Positions 55,001 to 64,000 are shown, counted from the first letter of the stretch. The stretch: 64,000 nt of DNA from Asterias amurensis (GCF_032118995.1 NC_092650.1:23198001-23262000); one strand, 5' to 3'. Translations and numbers: made by a program. Notes: generated by a model from the letters alone, not told the origin.

Positions 55001-57232
55001 AAAACCTTACTTGGTAACGAGTATTGAATAGAGGTTGAAAGACAGTTTTTACTGTAAGAAAAATAAGGAAAAATAATTGGACAATTGAGTGAACGCAAGA
55101 TCTCGTCTGGGAAAAAATGGATTTGAGTTGGGAAATGTTTAGAGATCTTTTTACAGATTTCGGTTATGTGAACTTCCATTCGCAGCGGCTGTCTAATGTA
55201 TACAAATCAAGAACATTGCTGTGTCTGTAGGTCCCCATCAGCAATGCTTATCAGTTATTACCCCGATCCGACTTACATGTGGTCAGGGAAGAAACCACTT
55301 AAATCTGAAATACCAGATGAATTAAAGGCAGTGGACACTATTGGTAATTTTCAAAGACTGCGGCCTTCACAGTTGGCGTATCTCAACATATGCATAAAAT
55401 AACAAACCTGTGAAAATTTGAGCGCAATCGGTCATCGAACTTGCGAGATAATAATGAAAGAAAAAACACCCTTGTCACACACAAAGTTGTACCTTTAGAT
55501 GGTCGATTTCAAGACCTCAAGTTCTTTATCTGAGGTCTCGAAATCAATTTCTTTGAAAATTCTGCTTTCTCGAAAACTATAGCTGCATTTCAGAGGGAGC
55601 CGTTTCTCACGGTGTTTTATTCCATCAACCTCTCCCCATTACTCATCACCAAGAAAAGTGTTATGCTAATAATTATTTTGAGTAATTACCAATAGTGTCC
55701 ACTGCCTTCAAGTCGAGTGATGTCCTCAAATCACTGCCCTTTTGGTAAAATATGGCATAACCATTTACTTTTTATCACCAGAATGCTATGCAAAAATTTC
55801 CGAAAACTGTCTCGGTCATAAAAATGCAACAAACGTACAGAGCTCCATGTCGTATAGGAAAACGGATAAGTTTGACAGAGTTTCTTACTTTATTACGCCT
55901 TTTAACCAAAAAAGCATTTTTATGATTGGGAATAAAAGAGTAGTGACTCGTTCTTAAACTGCCGTTTATAACCTTGCAGGGTCATGGCCGTGCCCTAGTC
56001 TCAGGCCTTTATCGCACGGCCACGACCCTGCCGGTTTTGAACGACAGTTTAAGAACTCGCCGCTACCCTTTTATTACCTGATTAAAACACAGAAAGAATT
56101 TTTAAAAATTAAGAAATACATTGTATTAAGACATAAACAAAAAAAGTTTATACAATACAAAATTACACCCATTCTTCCATTCATATATTTCCCTATCAAA
56201 GAAAGACGAAAATACATGCAGGAATGCATGTACATGCAGAAATTAGACAAGTATATTAAGTAATCTAACAAAATTGTAATACACAAAAAAACACGAACTT
56301 AAAGGAACAGTACAGAATCGGTTTTGCTAACAAAACAGATGCTGGCAGTGTAAGTACTTTACGTAATCCTGACAAACCTGTAGAAGTTTGTGATCGATCG
56401 GCCATCTGGGTCACGAGAAAATAGTGAAAAACTGATTTATACACATTTTGCATGACATTGATGCAAACAAAAAAATGAATAAAACGCTCACTGAGCGATA
56501 ATTTGTTTATTTCTCATAAAATAAAAATGGCATTTCAGGCAGAAATATTTCAAGGGATGTTTTCTACTGTCATCATCATTATACCGTAAGTATGTAAATC
56601 TGTGATCTTCACGATTTTTGTTTCTTCAGTCCTGTAACGTTCCTTTAAAGGCACTGGACACTATTGGTAATTGTCAAAGACAAGTGTTCTCATTGGTGTA
56701 TCCCATCATATGCATAAAATAACAAGCCTGTGAAAACTTGGACTCAATTGGTCATCGAAGTTGCGAGATAATTATAATGAAAGAAAAAACACCCTTGTCA
56801 CACGAAGTTGTGTGCTTTCAGATGCTTGATTGCGAGACCTCAAATTCTAAACTTGAGGTCTCGAAATCAAATTCGTGGAAAATTACTTTTTTTTCTCGTA
56901 AACTACGTCACTTCAGAGGGAGCCGTTTCTCACAATGTTTTATACTATCAACCTCTCCACATTACTCATTACCAAGTAAGGTTTTATGCTAATAATTATT
57001 TTGACTAATTACCAATAGTGTCCACTGCCTTTAATTCATTTTGAGTAATTACCAAACGTGTACCAGTGCCTTTAAAGATTAAATACTCTTATGGAAAATA
57101 CATATTAGTTTATTAAAAAATACATGTTTCTGTATGAAGTCTTTTGCTATTCTTACCAATGCTGTTGGCAAAGTCGGTCATCAAAACGCCAAGAAACACC
57201 ACGAACACCAAACCACACCTTGAGCCTGCCAT
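51717..57232 (-). CDS. Gene 6: CUB-LDLa membrane protein, full length
   Basis: Four exons: signal 57232-57157, CUB 53870-53511, LDLa 52479-52372, TM/tail 52081-51717; all phase 1, predicted 302 aa. Residues 1-25 signal, about 31-142 CUB with four cysteines and one NNS sequon, 148-177 LDLa-like with four cysteines, an acidic stalk DFDIDIDFDD, helix about 203-226, ICVCIGCICFHVCCK (F for Y and V for C in the block), and the longest tail, with PPPAYGQPGPYGQPGPYGQP repeats and a PPAY motif. Closest by eye to gene 1 (LGIG before the helix). A trinucleotide tract starts about 250 bp past the stop. Cleanest gene model in the window. Confidence 0.82.
52228..52278. repeat. (TCTG)n microsatellite
   Basis: Imperfect tetranucleotide run in the gene 6 intron between TM and LDLa exons. 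Confidence 0.85.
52372..52479 (-). CDS. Gene 6 exon 3: LDLa-like module with four cysteines
   Basis: Acceptor ..ctgtttag, donor G|gtaagt, 35 complete codons. Encodes FCSSNEFTC, INGRCIDSG and DNCGDASDEPY. Cysteines IV and VI are missing as in genes 1 and 7; the CGDxSDE calcium-site segment is intact. Confidence 0.84.
52740..53235. repeat. Composite foldback in gene 6 intron
   Basis: A segment with atgaaaagtgatgtacaccg and gtacatca occurs twice (52753, 53146). Between them is a 150-bp hairpin with arms caattgttgcacgctgtgat / atcacagcgtgcaacaattg and an inner gtacaccctcgaggggaaat / ccccctcgggtgtac pair. Confidence 0.75.
53261..53395. repeat. Family B, left third
   Basis: aaaagccattggacactttc through aatttaggctcaatcggtca; truncated 115 bp from the gene 6 CUB donor. 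Confidence 0.65.
53511..53870 (-). CDS. Gene 6 exon 2: CUB domain
   Basis: Acceptor ..cgtttcag, donor G|gtaagt, 119 complete codons. Landmarks: NECNGVIYVGDG, DIDCTVIL, GRRILLTFEKFNTEG, TDYLEVFDS, TLCGTAIPG, LILQFTTDSS, GFSLAYTSF. Four cysteines in CUB spacing. Confidence 0.88.
53922..54240 (-). mobile_element. Partial family L end and tRNA-derived SINE (type S3)
   Basis: Begins ggctattcacacgacag (family L end). Minus strand of 54165-54235 has tcaagtggttggactac and gttgtgagttcgaatccccc (A- and B-box-like). Related body DNA occurs at 47430-47600. Confidence 0.5.
54241..54572. other. Unassigned gene 6 intron DNA
   Basis: No domain signature or named repeat seen. Confidence 0.3.
54573..54945. 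repeat. Family B foldback, complete
   Basis: In the gene 6 first intron; ends aatggctttaaaa and abuts a family A fragment. Confidence 0.75.
54946..55030. repeat. Family A fragment
   Basis: Orientation a, first 85 bp only, with a small (TTA)n expansion. Confidence 0.55.
55323..55711. repeat. Family A foldback, complete
   Basis: Orientation b. Confidence 0.8.
55935..56062. repeat. Foldback element
   Basis: gtagtgactcgttcttaaac / gtttaagaactcgccgctac arms, inner aaccttgcagggtcatggcc / ggccacgaccctgccggttt pairing. Confidence 0.75.
56298..56643. repeat. Family E foldback
   Basis: Ends ttaaaggaacagtacaga / cctgtaacgttcctttaaag; contains aaaacgctcactgagcgata centre. Abuts a family A copy. Confidence 0.65.
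56644..57079. repeat. Family A foldback plus an extra terminal fragment
   Basis: Orientation b; a complete copy to 57034, then a second 43-bp right end (attttgagtaattaccaaac..gcctttaaa). It ends 77 bp before the gene 6 signal-exon donor. Confidence 0.75.
57157..57232 (-). CDS. Gene 6 exon 1: signal peptide
   Basis: MAGSRCG then LVFVVFLGVLMTDFANS, donor G|gtaaga, phase 1. TATA box 67 bp upstream. Confidence 0.76.
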
Positions 57233-57298
57233 GTTTGGTCCACAGTGTATACTATACCTAAATTAATTATTACTAAAACAATCGTCGGGTGTTTCTGT

Positions 57299-57304
57299 TT
57301 TATA
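57299..57304 (-). promoter_or_regulatory. TATA box of gene 6
   Basis: Minus strand reads CCTATAAAACAG, 67 bp upstream of the ATG, nearly the same spacing as at gene 1 (69 bp). Predicted start site near 57270. Confidence 0.48.
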
Positions 57305-57544
57305 GGACCAACAGGATACGCTTAGATGTTTCTGTCCTTGCAACTTGCTTCCGGTGTGAGTTCATTTCCCGGTGTAGATTTACACATTTTGATTGTGCAA
57401 TGTTTTGCAACACACACAGAGCATGAAGATTGGTCATAACTTGGGACTAGTCCAATGACTCTGTAGAAATTATTAAAAACTTGAGGCTAGTCCTTAATTA
57501 GTTAAGTCACTTTTTCTCACTCGAGACAAGACTCGTCTTAAAAC

Positions 57545-57690
57545 TTTGACACAATTGATATGCCTTTCAAAGACCAGTATTATCACTTGGTGTATCCCAA
57601 CATATGCATACAATAACAAAATGTGTGCAAAGTTGGACTTATTTGTTCGTCAAAGTTGCAAGAAAACAATGACAGAAAACACCCTCCTTG
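57545..57690. repeat. Family A fragment
   Basis: Orientation b, from tttcaaagaccagtattatc to aacaatgacagaaaacaccc. Confidence 0.55.
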
Positions 57691-57962
57691 GGTCCCAGTC
57701 TTGACACTTGCTTCGTCCTTCGGATGAGACGTAAAGCCGTTGGTCCCGTGTGTTGTGTAACGCACGTAAAAGAACCCTGTGCAGTTGTCGGAAAGAGATA
57801 GTGCCCCCCGGTGCTCCTTGTTTGATTTGCAACATGTTGCACTACAGCATCTCTCAACAAACGTAGTCCCACCACGTACCATGCAGGAAATACTGTATGT
57901 TAAAAACACCAGGAGCGTCACCGAGTGACGGATACGCGCACTATATAAGAAGCTACAAATAT
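57691..57962. mobile_element. SINE-like element type S2
   Basis: cttcgtccttcggatgagac, cccgtgtgttgtgtaacgca and aggagcgtcaccgagtgac shared with the other S2 copies. Confidence 0.5.
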
Positions 57963-58139
57963 TATAGTTGGCCCCGCCCATTATGTACTGACCAATCCCA
58001 ATCAGTTATATATTGATAAATCAAATCAGTTATTTATTGACCAATCACATTATTCTCATTTATTTGGCGAGGGTTATATCATTATACATGTACAGCCACC
58101 ACCCAACCCATCCCCATCTCACACACGTTAAAGCATTAA

Positions 58140-58320
58140 TGTTTGCTGCTCTAGAATTGCAAGAGTCGAATCTCACCCGAGTAACATGCCTGTGATATTT
58201 TTTTCACAGGACTCAGAAAAGTACTGAGTATACAGTGCGAACACATATCGTTGTATGGGTAAAAAAATACACCAAAATTAATATTCTTTATCCCCGATGC
58301 AAATTTAACATCTATCATTA
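58140..58320 (+). mobile_element. S1 SINE, partial head
   Basis: Starts inside the tRNA-like region (gctctagaattgcaagagtc), with complete body and tail aaatttaacatctatcat. Confidence 0.65.
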
Positions 58321-58449
58321 ATTTTTAGGCAATCCTCGGTTAGTTCAATAATGAAGAAAGAAAAAAACCTAAAGGTTTACAAACACATTTGAAAGATAAC
58401 ACATGAATGTGGAACCTTGTGTTGTTATAAATTCGTCTGTTAAATGGCC

Positions 58450-58740
58450 ACGTTGCCTTAGATTGGGCGAGTTGGTCTAAGAAAGGCGTTTGAAACCGTT
58501 ATAAAATGCATGTTCCAAGAAAGGCGTTTGAAACCGTTATAAAATGCATGGTTAGAAAGATGTAGAATATAATTGTCCTCACAAATATTAAGCCTCGAAA
58601 TTGCACGGTTTTCCTTTTACGTCGTGAAATAACAAGACACTCCTATGTGAAGGCCTTTTTTTGTTTTACTCCACTCCAACCAAACAATAGCAGTTTGTGT
58701 TAATTCGCAAAGTTAAAGAGGAAAACCGTGCAATGTCGTG
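58450..58740. repeat. Family C, degraded
   Basis: acgttgccttagattgggcg start, a duplicated aagaaaggcgtttgaaaccg segment, and a replaced centre. Confidence 0.55.
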
Positions 58741-58937
58741 GCATATAAAAGCGGAGTCCGCAGTCCGGGTCAGTTGTGAAATTCTGTGTTTGAACCAGTC
58801 TCCGGGTCAGTAGTCTTGCCCAGCCCAGGAAATGGGTCAGACCAACCGGAATCTGTGTTAATTCTGACCCGTGTTTTTTTCCCCTGAAGAATCCTTTAGG
58901 CATACTGTGCACCATTTTTCTGGTCAGACATGACTAC

Positions 58938-59193
58938 TGTTATATCGTTGCGGTACCCGCTGCCAAAACATAGGATTCGAGCTGCCTCTAGCTGCCGGGC
59001 AACCTCGGTAGTCTAGTTGGTAAGACACTGCTCTAGAATTGCAAGGGTCGTGGGTTCGAATCCCACCCGAGTAACATGCCTGTGATATTGTTTCACAGGA
59101 CGCGGGAAGTACTGAGTATACAGTGCTAACACACATCGGTGTATGGGTAAAAACCAAAATTAATATTCTTTATCCCCGATGCAAATTTAACAT
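58938..59193 (+). mobile_element. S1 SINE, full length, ending at the gene 7 stop
   Basis: About 255 bp: head ttatatcgttgcggtacccg, tRNA-like gtagtctagttggtaagaca and ggttcgaatcccacccgagt, body with ctgagtatacagtgctaaca, tail gatgcaaatttaacatc. The tail ends 3-5 bp from the gene 7 TAA (59197-59199). Confidence 0.78.
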
Positions 59194-59196
59194 CTT

Positions 59197-59363
59197 TTAT
59201 ATGAGCACTATGGTTTGTGGTTGTTTTCTGCTCTTGCAGCAACAATGGTAGCTAAGGCAGCCAATGCAGACACACAGCAGTACTGCACCCACAACGATGA
59301 CGACAAGGATGATGATAAATACAGCTATGCCCCATTGGAGTATGCCGGTCAAGATGTCATCCA
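59197..59363 (-). CDS. Gene 7 exon: TM, Cys cluster, short tail, stop TAA
   Basis: Acceptor ..ttgactcatcag. 54 codons. Only 11 residues follow YHCCCK, compared with about 30-67 in genes 1, 2, 4, 5 and 6. The SINE terminal sequence (minus strand gatgttaaatttgcatc) begins a few bases after the TAA. Confidence 0.8.
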
Positions 59364-61707
59364 CTGATGAGTCAAGAAAAAGAAAAATGGAATCAATCGA
59401 TTGGTACTATTAGCCATTTAGAGGTATGGTGGGCACTCTTTAAAAGTGCACTGTTTGGATTGGGTGCATAAAATGGCTTATTACTGTGTCATGGCCTAGC
59501 GGTTAAAGGATTTGGGTACTTCTTCAAAATGTCCATAGATTAACATTAAACTAATACAGGGTTTGAAGATAATGCTAGTGGAAAGCTTCCCTTCAAATAT
59601 TACTTACTGAGGTGCTGTAGTTTTTGAGAAATGAGTAAAACAATGTCATGAAAATGTTTGTAAATGATTAAAATAATTTTCGTCTCATGAGACGAAAATT
59701 ATTTTCATGACATTGTTTCCCCCAAACTACATCACTTCAGCACGTAATATTTTTAGAGAAGCTTTCTACTATCATTATCTTCAAACTGTGTAAGTTTAGT
59801 GTAAATCTGTGGACATTGTGTTTTTTTGTCCTACAAAAGTTACACAGACCCTTTAAGGGCACCAGATTCAAACTCTGGTTTTTCTAACCAGCACAGTGTG
59901 TGTTCGAGTTCCCAGTCGTGGTACTTGTGTCCTCACAAGCAAGACACTAAACCGTGATGGGATGTAAAGCTGTTTGGTCCCGTGTGTTGTATAACGCGCG
60001 CTTCGAAAAGAGAAGTGGTTCGCCCTGGCCGGTGTTTCTGGCGTAATTTATAGGAGCAGATTACCCCACAGTTCATTGTAAACCATTATGCATGGAAGGA
60101 GCTTATCTCATAACCAGTCCCACGGTACCTTGCAGGATATGGTTTCGAGTCACAGTCGTGATACCTGTGTCCTTAAAAAAGCACGGCACGCGACTATGGT
60201 TGACACTATGCTTCGTCCTTCAGATGGGACGTAAAGCTGTTTGTTCCCGTGTGCTGTGTAACGCACGCAAAAGAAAACTGTGTACTCTTACGAAAGAGAA
60301 GTGGTTCGCCACGGTGTTTCTCTGGTGTAAACATTTGGAGCATATTGCGCCACAGCACCTTGATAACCATCAAATGATGCATTTATGCAGAGTTATGAGA
60401 CACAATCCCTATTATAAAGTCATAATTCAACAAGTCCGATAATAACTTGCAGGAAATGCTGTATGTTCCAGTGCCAGGGGCGAAACTGAGTGACTGACAT
60501 GTACACTGTTATAAGAATATGATTATTATTTTATGACATGTTTTTGTGTTTGGGGTGTTAGTGAGGGGGTGCGGTGGTGTTGATGTTGGGTGGGTGGGTG
60601 TGGTATAGTGTAGTGTTGGGGTTGTGTTGGGGGGGGGGGTTGTGATGGTGGTGTTCTGATGGTGTTGGTGTTGGCTGGTGGGGTGGGGTGGCTGTGTTTG
60701 GTAGGTAGGTGTGGGTATGTTTGGGTGGGATGGTGGTGTTGGTGCTGGTTTTGGTTGGGAGTGGTGGTCGTGTTGTGGGAGGGGTGTCGTGGTATTAGTG
60801 TTAAGTGGTGTTGGTGGCGGTGCTAGTGGCGTGTGTTTCGGGTGGGTGTGGTGGTAGTGATGGGTGGGTAGGGGGTAATGGTGGTGTTGGGTGTAGTGTT
60901 GGTGTTGGTTGGGTAAGTGTGGGTGTGTTTTGGGTGTGATGTTGGTGTTGGATTGGTGTGGAGATAGTGGGTGGGTGGAATATTGGGGAGGGGGGTTATT
61001 GTCGAGGGATATTTACCAGATTCGTCGCTTGAGTCGCCGCAGTTGTCGTATGAGTTGTACGTGAGATCCTGGTCAATACATCTGCCGTTGTCGCATTCAA
61101 ACTCAGATGACCTGCAAGTACCTGGGTAAGACATAAAACGCCCTTAAAGACACTGGGGTGGATTTCACTAAAGAGTTAAGTCTAGTCTTACCTCGAGTTA
61201 GGACGAGTTACTATGGGGATGTGCTGTGTCGTCATTCCTGATCCAGCACGCCATTGTTCCAGATTAAATTTTAACACGCAAATGGTTTATTGACAAGTTA
61301 TATTACTTCACCCAAACTCTCACCCGAGGAAAAGGCCGTGTAGGCAATACGGAACCCAGATTCTACCGTCTCATTATCCGTCTTGAACCGTAGGGTGATA
61401 TGGTTCAGAGTTGACGTGACTTCGCTCGGAGTGTTCGACGATCCGCAGACCGTCAGCAGCTTGTCCCGCTCGTCGGTCGACAACCCGTTGTAGATCTCGA
61501 GGACGTCGCCCGCTGAGCTACACGGTGCCGACCCGTCGATATCCACCGTGTTGAAGGTCAGCAGTATCTTCTTCACGAAGGAGCTGGTCTCAAGGGCGAC
61601 ATCGCAGTCCAAGTTACTGGAGTAAAGCGGGTCGGACTGAGAGTACAGCACACCACCCAATGCTTCATCGATGTCGATGGTGCGGCCACAATGCTCGTCC
61701 AGATAAT
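59197..61707 (-). CDS. Gene 7: CUB-LDLa membrane protein, 5' partial, truncated tail
   Basis: Three exons seen: CUB 61707-61324, LDLa 61121-61017, TM/tail 59363-59197, all phase 1. No convincing signal exon lies between 61708 and 64000; first introns of paralogues reach 8 kb, so it is probably beyond the right edge. CUB has four cysteines and an NET sequon; LDLa has four cysteines; the helix is preceded by DDILTGILQWG, the LQWG form also seen in genes 2 and 5. The Cys block is LCVCIGCLSYHCCCK, but the tail stops after SRKQPQTIVLI and has no PPxY. The stop codon abuts the 3' end of a tRNA-derived SINE, so the tail may have been cut by that insertion. The LDLa-TM intron is GT-rich and open for 65 codons past the donor. 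Confidence 0.75.
59504..59857. repeat. Family D foldback, complete
   Basis: Centre cgtctcatgagacg; inside the gene 7 TM-LDLa intron. Confidence 0.8.
59890..60540. mobile_element. Two tandem S2 SINE-like elements
   Basis: Units at about 59890-60075 and 60110-60540 both carry ccgtgtgttgta/tgctgtgtaacgc, gagaagtggttcgcc and a degenerate B box. The 116-codon plus-strand ORF at 60092 lies entirely inside them. Confidence 0.5.
60541..61000. repeat. GT-rich strand-asymmetric tract in gene 7 intron
   Basis: Plus strand is almost free of C, built from ggtgttggtgttgg-like words; the sense (minus) RNA is C/A-rich. On the minus strand the LDLa frame stays open through 60823 as a Thr/Pro-rich reading. 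Confidence 0.85.
61017..61121 (-). CDS. Gene 7 exon: LDLa-like module with four cysteines
   Basis: Acceptor ..gtcttacccag, donor G|gtaaat, 34 complete codons. Encodes TCRSSEFEC, DNGRCIDQD and DNCGDSSDES. Cysteines IV and VI missing. The frame stays open beyond the donor into a Thr/Pro-rich reading (60823-61016). Confidence 0.84.
61324..61707 (-). CDS. Gene 7 exon: CUB domain
   Basis: Acceptor ..ggttaacag, donor G|gtgaga, 127 complete codons. Landmarks: EHCGRTIDID, SNLDCDVAL, KKILLTFNTVDIDG, GDVLEIYNG, LTVCGSS, ITLRFKTDNE, GFRIAYTAF. Four cysteines in CUB spacing. Confidence 0.88.
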
Positions 61708-62137
61708 CTGTTAACCAGAGAAGGGGGAACGGAAAATTATTATAGAAACGTTTGCGGCGGCACCTCTCATGTAACGACCATCTCTAAATGAGGTTGGGTG
61801 GTTCTGAAAGGGACCATTGGTTCCAACTCGACGTTTCGATCAGTATGCACTAATCACCCTGTAGAGAGAAAAAAACACACACACACACACAAAACTGTCA
61901 GTTTAAGCTGGTACTTGAGCGAATTTGTTTTTACCGCAATGTTGTTTAAACTTGTCAACGTGTTTGTTTACCATTTAAATGTAGTACATATTGATATTTG
62001 TACACCTCTAATTATTGTTCGTCATTGTTAATAATAAAAAAAATGAGGCACCACACTCAAGGTGTTGAAAAACTAGAAACACTTTCGCCGTTAGCGGCGT
62101 GCTTCGAAATTAATCCTTTGACGTCATGGGTGGAAGT
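61708..62137. other. Gene 7 first-intron DNA
   Basis: Includes a (CA)n run near 61876-61890. No signal-peptide exon recognised on the minus strand. Confidence 0.35.
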
Positions 62138-62395
62138 TTGCTCACCCGAGTGAGCACCGCGGGGTAGACCAATGGAAGCTAAACGAACGCAACAATAATT
62201 TCATACGTGGATGTGTGATTGGGTGCGTTCGTTTAGCTTCCCTGGGTCGACCCAGCGGTGTTCACTCGAGTGAGCCCCTGACAAGAGTCAATCAAACGAT
62301 CACACTCGCCCTCTCGTGGTGACGGCATATGCACCTCAGGTCACCCCCAAATGACCCACTTTTCAAGCAGGGCAAGCGTGACGTATGTAGGTCAC
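62138..62395. repeat. Family M remnants
   Basis: Inverted ends agctaaacgaacgcaac at 62177 and tgggtgcgttcgtttagctt at 62220, with gctcacccgagtgagc and cactcgagtgagc motifs; agrees with the 45325 copy near tcgccctctcgtggtgac. Confidence 0.55.
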
Positions 62396-62619
62396 ACCGA
62401 ACTAGTTCTCAAAACATTCGAACTCGTCCTAAATAAAATAAAGTATAATGGTCTGGCTAAACCATAGAACCTCTTCGGCTGGATGTCAAGGTGCCACCAC
62501 ATCAGCACGATGATAGTTGTTTGTATGGACATCATACGAATCACATACAAAAAAAAAGTTATGCTTGCTGCAACAAATTGTAGTCTGCAGTTTTACAACA
62601 ACTACCGTGTGAAAGGTAA

Positions 62620-63040
62620 AGGGACACATTGCCTTTGGATCGGTCGAGTTAGAGTCTATGAACTATCCGGTCATTTTTATGGAGTCAAAAACTCTACTCC
62701 ACAAAATGGCGTTTCGTTTTATTCACGACGTAAAAGGAAAAACATGCAATTTCGAGGCATTGTGTTGATCATTATAATCTTCTTTTTAAAACATCTTTCT
62801 TACCATATGCATTTCATATCAAAAGACCTTATGCATTGACGTCATCCAGCGGCCATCTTAGTGGAAAAATCATGACGAAACAATCGAAACGCACAGATTT
62901 GTACGCGCGGCGCACAGGATTGGCCAATGAACAACCTCCTTTTGACCTCTAGGTGAGGGCGCCCTACTGAAATGACGTCATGTGCATAAGGTCTATTGAT
63001 TTTCGTAAACCAACTCGCCCGATCTACGGCCCCTTTAAAT
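62620..63040. repeat. Family C, diverged, with a nested foldback
   Basis: C outer parts (gggacacattgcctttggat; caactcgcccgatctacggc) and a centre with atggagtcaaaaactctactcc. The right arm is interrupted at about 62823-62994 by an element with ends agaccttatgcattgacgtc / gacgtcatgtgcataaggtc. Confidence 0.65.
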
Positions 63041-63949
63041 CAAGCTGGTTATAGTTCTCATGTTGGGGCACACTCATTGTGTTCAGTGATGATCTATCAC
63101 GGGTAATTTATTAGCAAAGCTAATGAACCGATTCAGTCGTCATGCATGGACGCAAAAAAGTCCCCTTCAGATTTAAATTCAGACTCGAACACAAAAGTCA
63201 CTATTCAACAGTTCAACACGTACATCAAATTATTATCCTCTGTCAACACAAAAGTCGTCATCCACAACTATTTCTTTATTCCGAAGTATATATTTATCAA
63301 AACGTGTGAAGCAATCTATCACAGAAGACCAAAAGGGTCGGGTCTCGGCTCACAATAATATTGTTTTCCTCAATGAAATCCATAATTCAGTTCCAATGGC
63401 GACACTAGCTTTGATCAAGGCTTTGAAGGAGTTTTTAAATATTGTATATTTTATGTTTTCATTTTTATTTGATTTGCGCCGCGCTGCTGGTCCTAGCTAC
63501 CTTCCAACCGCCTCATGTGAGCTGTATGCGTGTCTGTCGCCCTGACCGCCTCCGCCTCCGCATGCAGAGTCTTTCTCGAAGGCTAAATGACAACACAACA
63601 AACATGAACAGGTAACTAAGTGAAACACAAGCAAGAAGATGGAAACACAAAGGACAACATCAAGGGTGGGGAGGTGGGGTAAAAAAAAGTAATTAATTGG
63701 TGAATGAGGCCCAGGCTAAAAGGCTGTGGGGAAAAAAGGAGACGGCAAAACAAAAGGTTTATTAGTCGTTTCCTTCTTGGATGTTCAGACCATGGGGTTG
63801 AATGGTCTGGAGGCGTCTAATCCAGAGTTTCTCCCTACTCAAACGAACAGTCTCTCTGTGGTTGCCTAGTTGCCTTGTATATAAGCGTATAATAAAGATT
63901 CTCTGCCACTAAAGCTATAGGGGCCTGATAATCTTCCACCAAAGTTATT
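63041..63949. other. Right flank, no gene recognised
   Basis: Likely first intron or upstream DNA of gene 7. Minus strand checked for signal-peptide exon, none convincing. Plus-strand ORFs of 70 and 79 codons have no domain. Confidence 0.35.
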
Positions 63950-64000
63950 AAAGGAACTAACACGTTGCCTTGGATCGGACGAGTTGGTCTTTTAAAAGCG
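63950..64000. repeat. Family C start, cut by window edge
   Basis: ttaaaggaact..aacacgttgccttgga, then tcggacgagttggtctttta. Confidence 0.75.

Noticed and set aside
25554-56992. Recurring small ORFs with similar peptides (e.g. MLDFETSNSK)
   Set aside because: They occur in every family A copy, often in two overlapping frames; the conservation is of the foldback DNA, not a protein.
59000-59080. Candidate tRNA gene with A and B boxes
   Set aside because: The same head is joined to an identical non-tRNA body at other sites (50396, 58140, 3965), so it is a tRNA-derived SINE.
60092-60442. 116-codon plus-strand ORF
   Set aside because: Lies wholly in SINE-like repeats inside the gene 7 intron.
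61708-64000. Signal-peptide exon for gene 7
   Set aside because: Searched the minus strand for ATG + hydrophobic core + phase-1 gt donor; none convincing, so the exon is left as probably outside the window.

Overview
Eukaryotic, gene-poor and repeat-rich AT-leaning DNA. It is most likely from an echinoderm, and a forcipulate sea star of the Asterias type is my best guess. That guess rests on spliced CUB/LDLa membrane-protein exons with GT-AG phase-1 introns and on very dense short foldback elements of a kind I associate with sea-star genomes; no database was searched. There is no operon, CRISPR array, rRNA or convincing true tRNA gene.

The recognisable host content is one tandem array of seven related genes, all on the minus strand, numbered here left to right (transcription runs right to left). 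Each ends in a 'constant' exon: one transmembrane helix, a dense Cys cluster (pattern C-x-C-x2-C-x-[CS]-[YF]-H-x-C-C-K in six of seven) and usually a Pro/Gln/Tyr-rich cytoplasmic tail with a PPxY motif. What precedes it varies. Genes 1 (2737-13434), 6 (51717-57232) and 7 (59197-61707, signal exon not found, probably off the right edge) are signal-CUB-LDLa-TM. Gene 3 (32403-34189) is signal-CUB-TM with a diverged cysteine-ended tail. Genes 2 (24618-29893), 4 (38012-42146) and 5 (46269-47889) have only a signal exon and the TM exon, leaving ectodomains of about 10-30 residues. Every intron seen is phase 1, so any signal, CUB or LDLa exon can join any TM exon in frame. The array looks like a constant membrane/signalling module with exchangeable or lost extracellular modules. 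A role in recognition, adhesion or immunity is inference only.

The LDLa exons share an odd feature: cysteines IV and VI, which pair with each other in the canonical fold, are both missing in all three copies. Several genes have repeats at or just behind the stop codon: a 25-bp minisatellite overlapping the gene 2 stop, a degenerate minisatellite behind gene 3, a duplicated tail-exon end behind gene 5, a CAG/CGG/TAA tract behind gene 6, and a tRNA-derived SINE touching the gene 7 stop, where the tail is short and lacks PPxY.

The rest is mobile or repetitive. About 28 copies or pieces of one ~380-bp TTAA-flanked foldback family (family A) and several other foldback families (B-F, H-N) fill the introns and spacers. 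Also present are a 5'-truncated LINE with reverse transcriptase (about 7048-9010), a second LINE C-terminal fragment (4250-4640), a 1.0-kb Tc1/mariner relic with long inverted repeats (22190-23206), a 1.23-kb element whose arms are arrays of CGACTAGTCG-type palindromes (14135-15368), tRNA-derived SINEs and simple repeats. Exon coordinates come from hand reading of reading frame, splice consensus and paralogue comparison; no transcript data were available.
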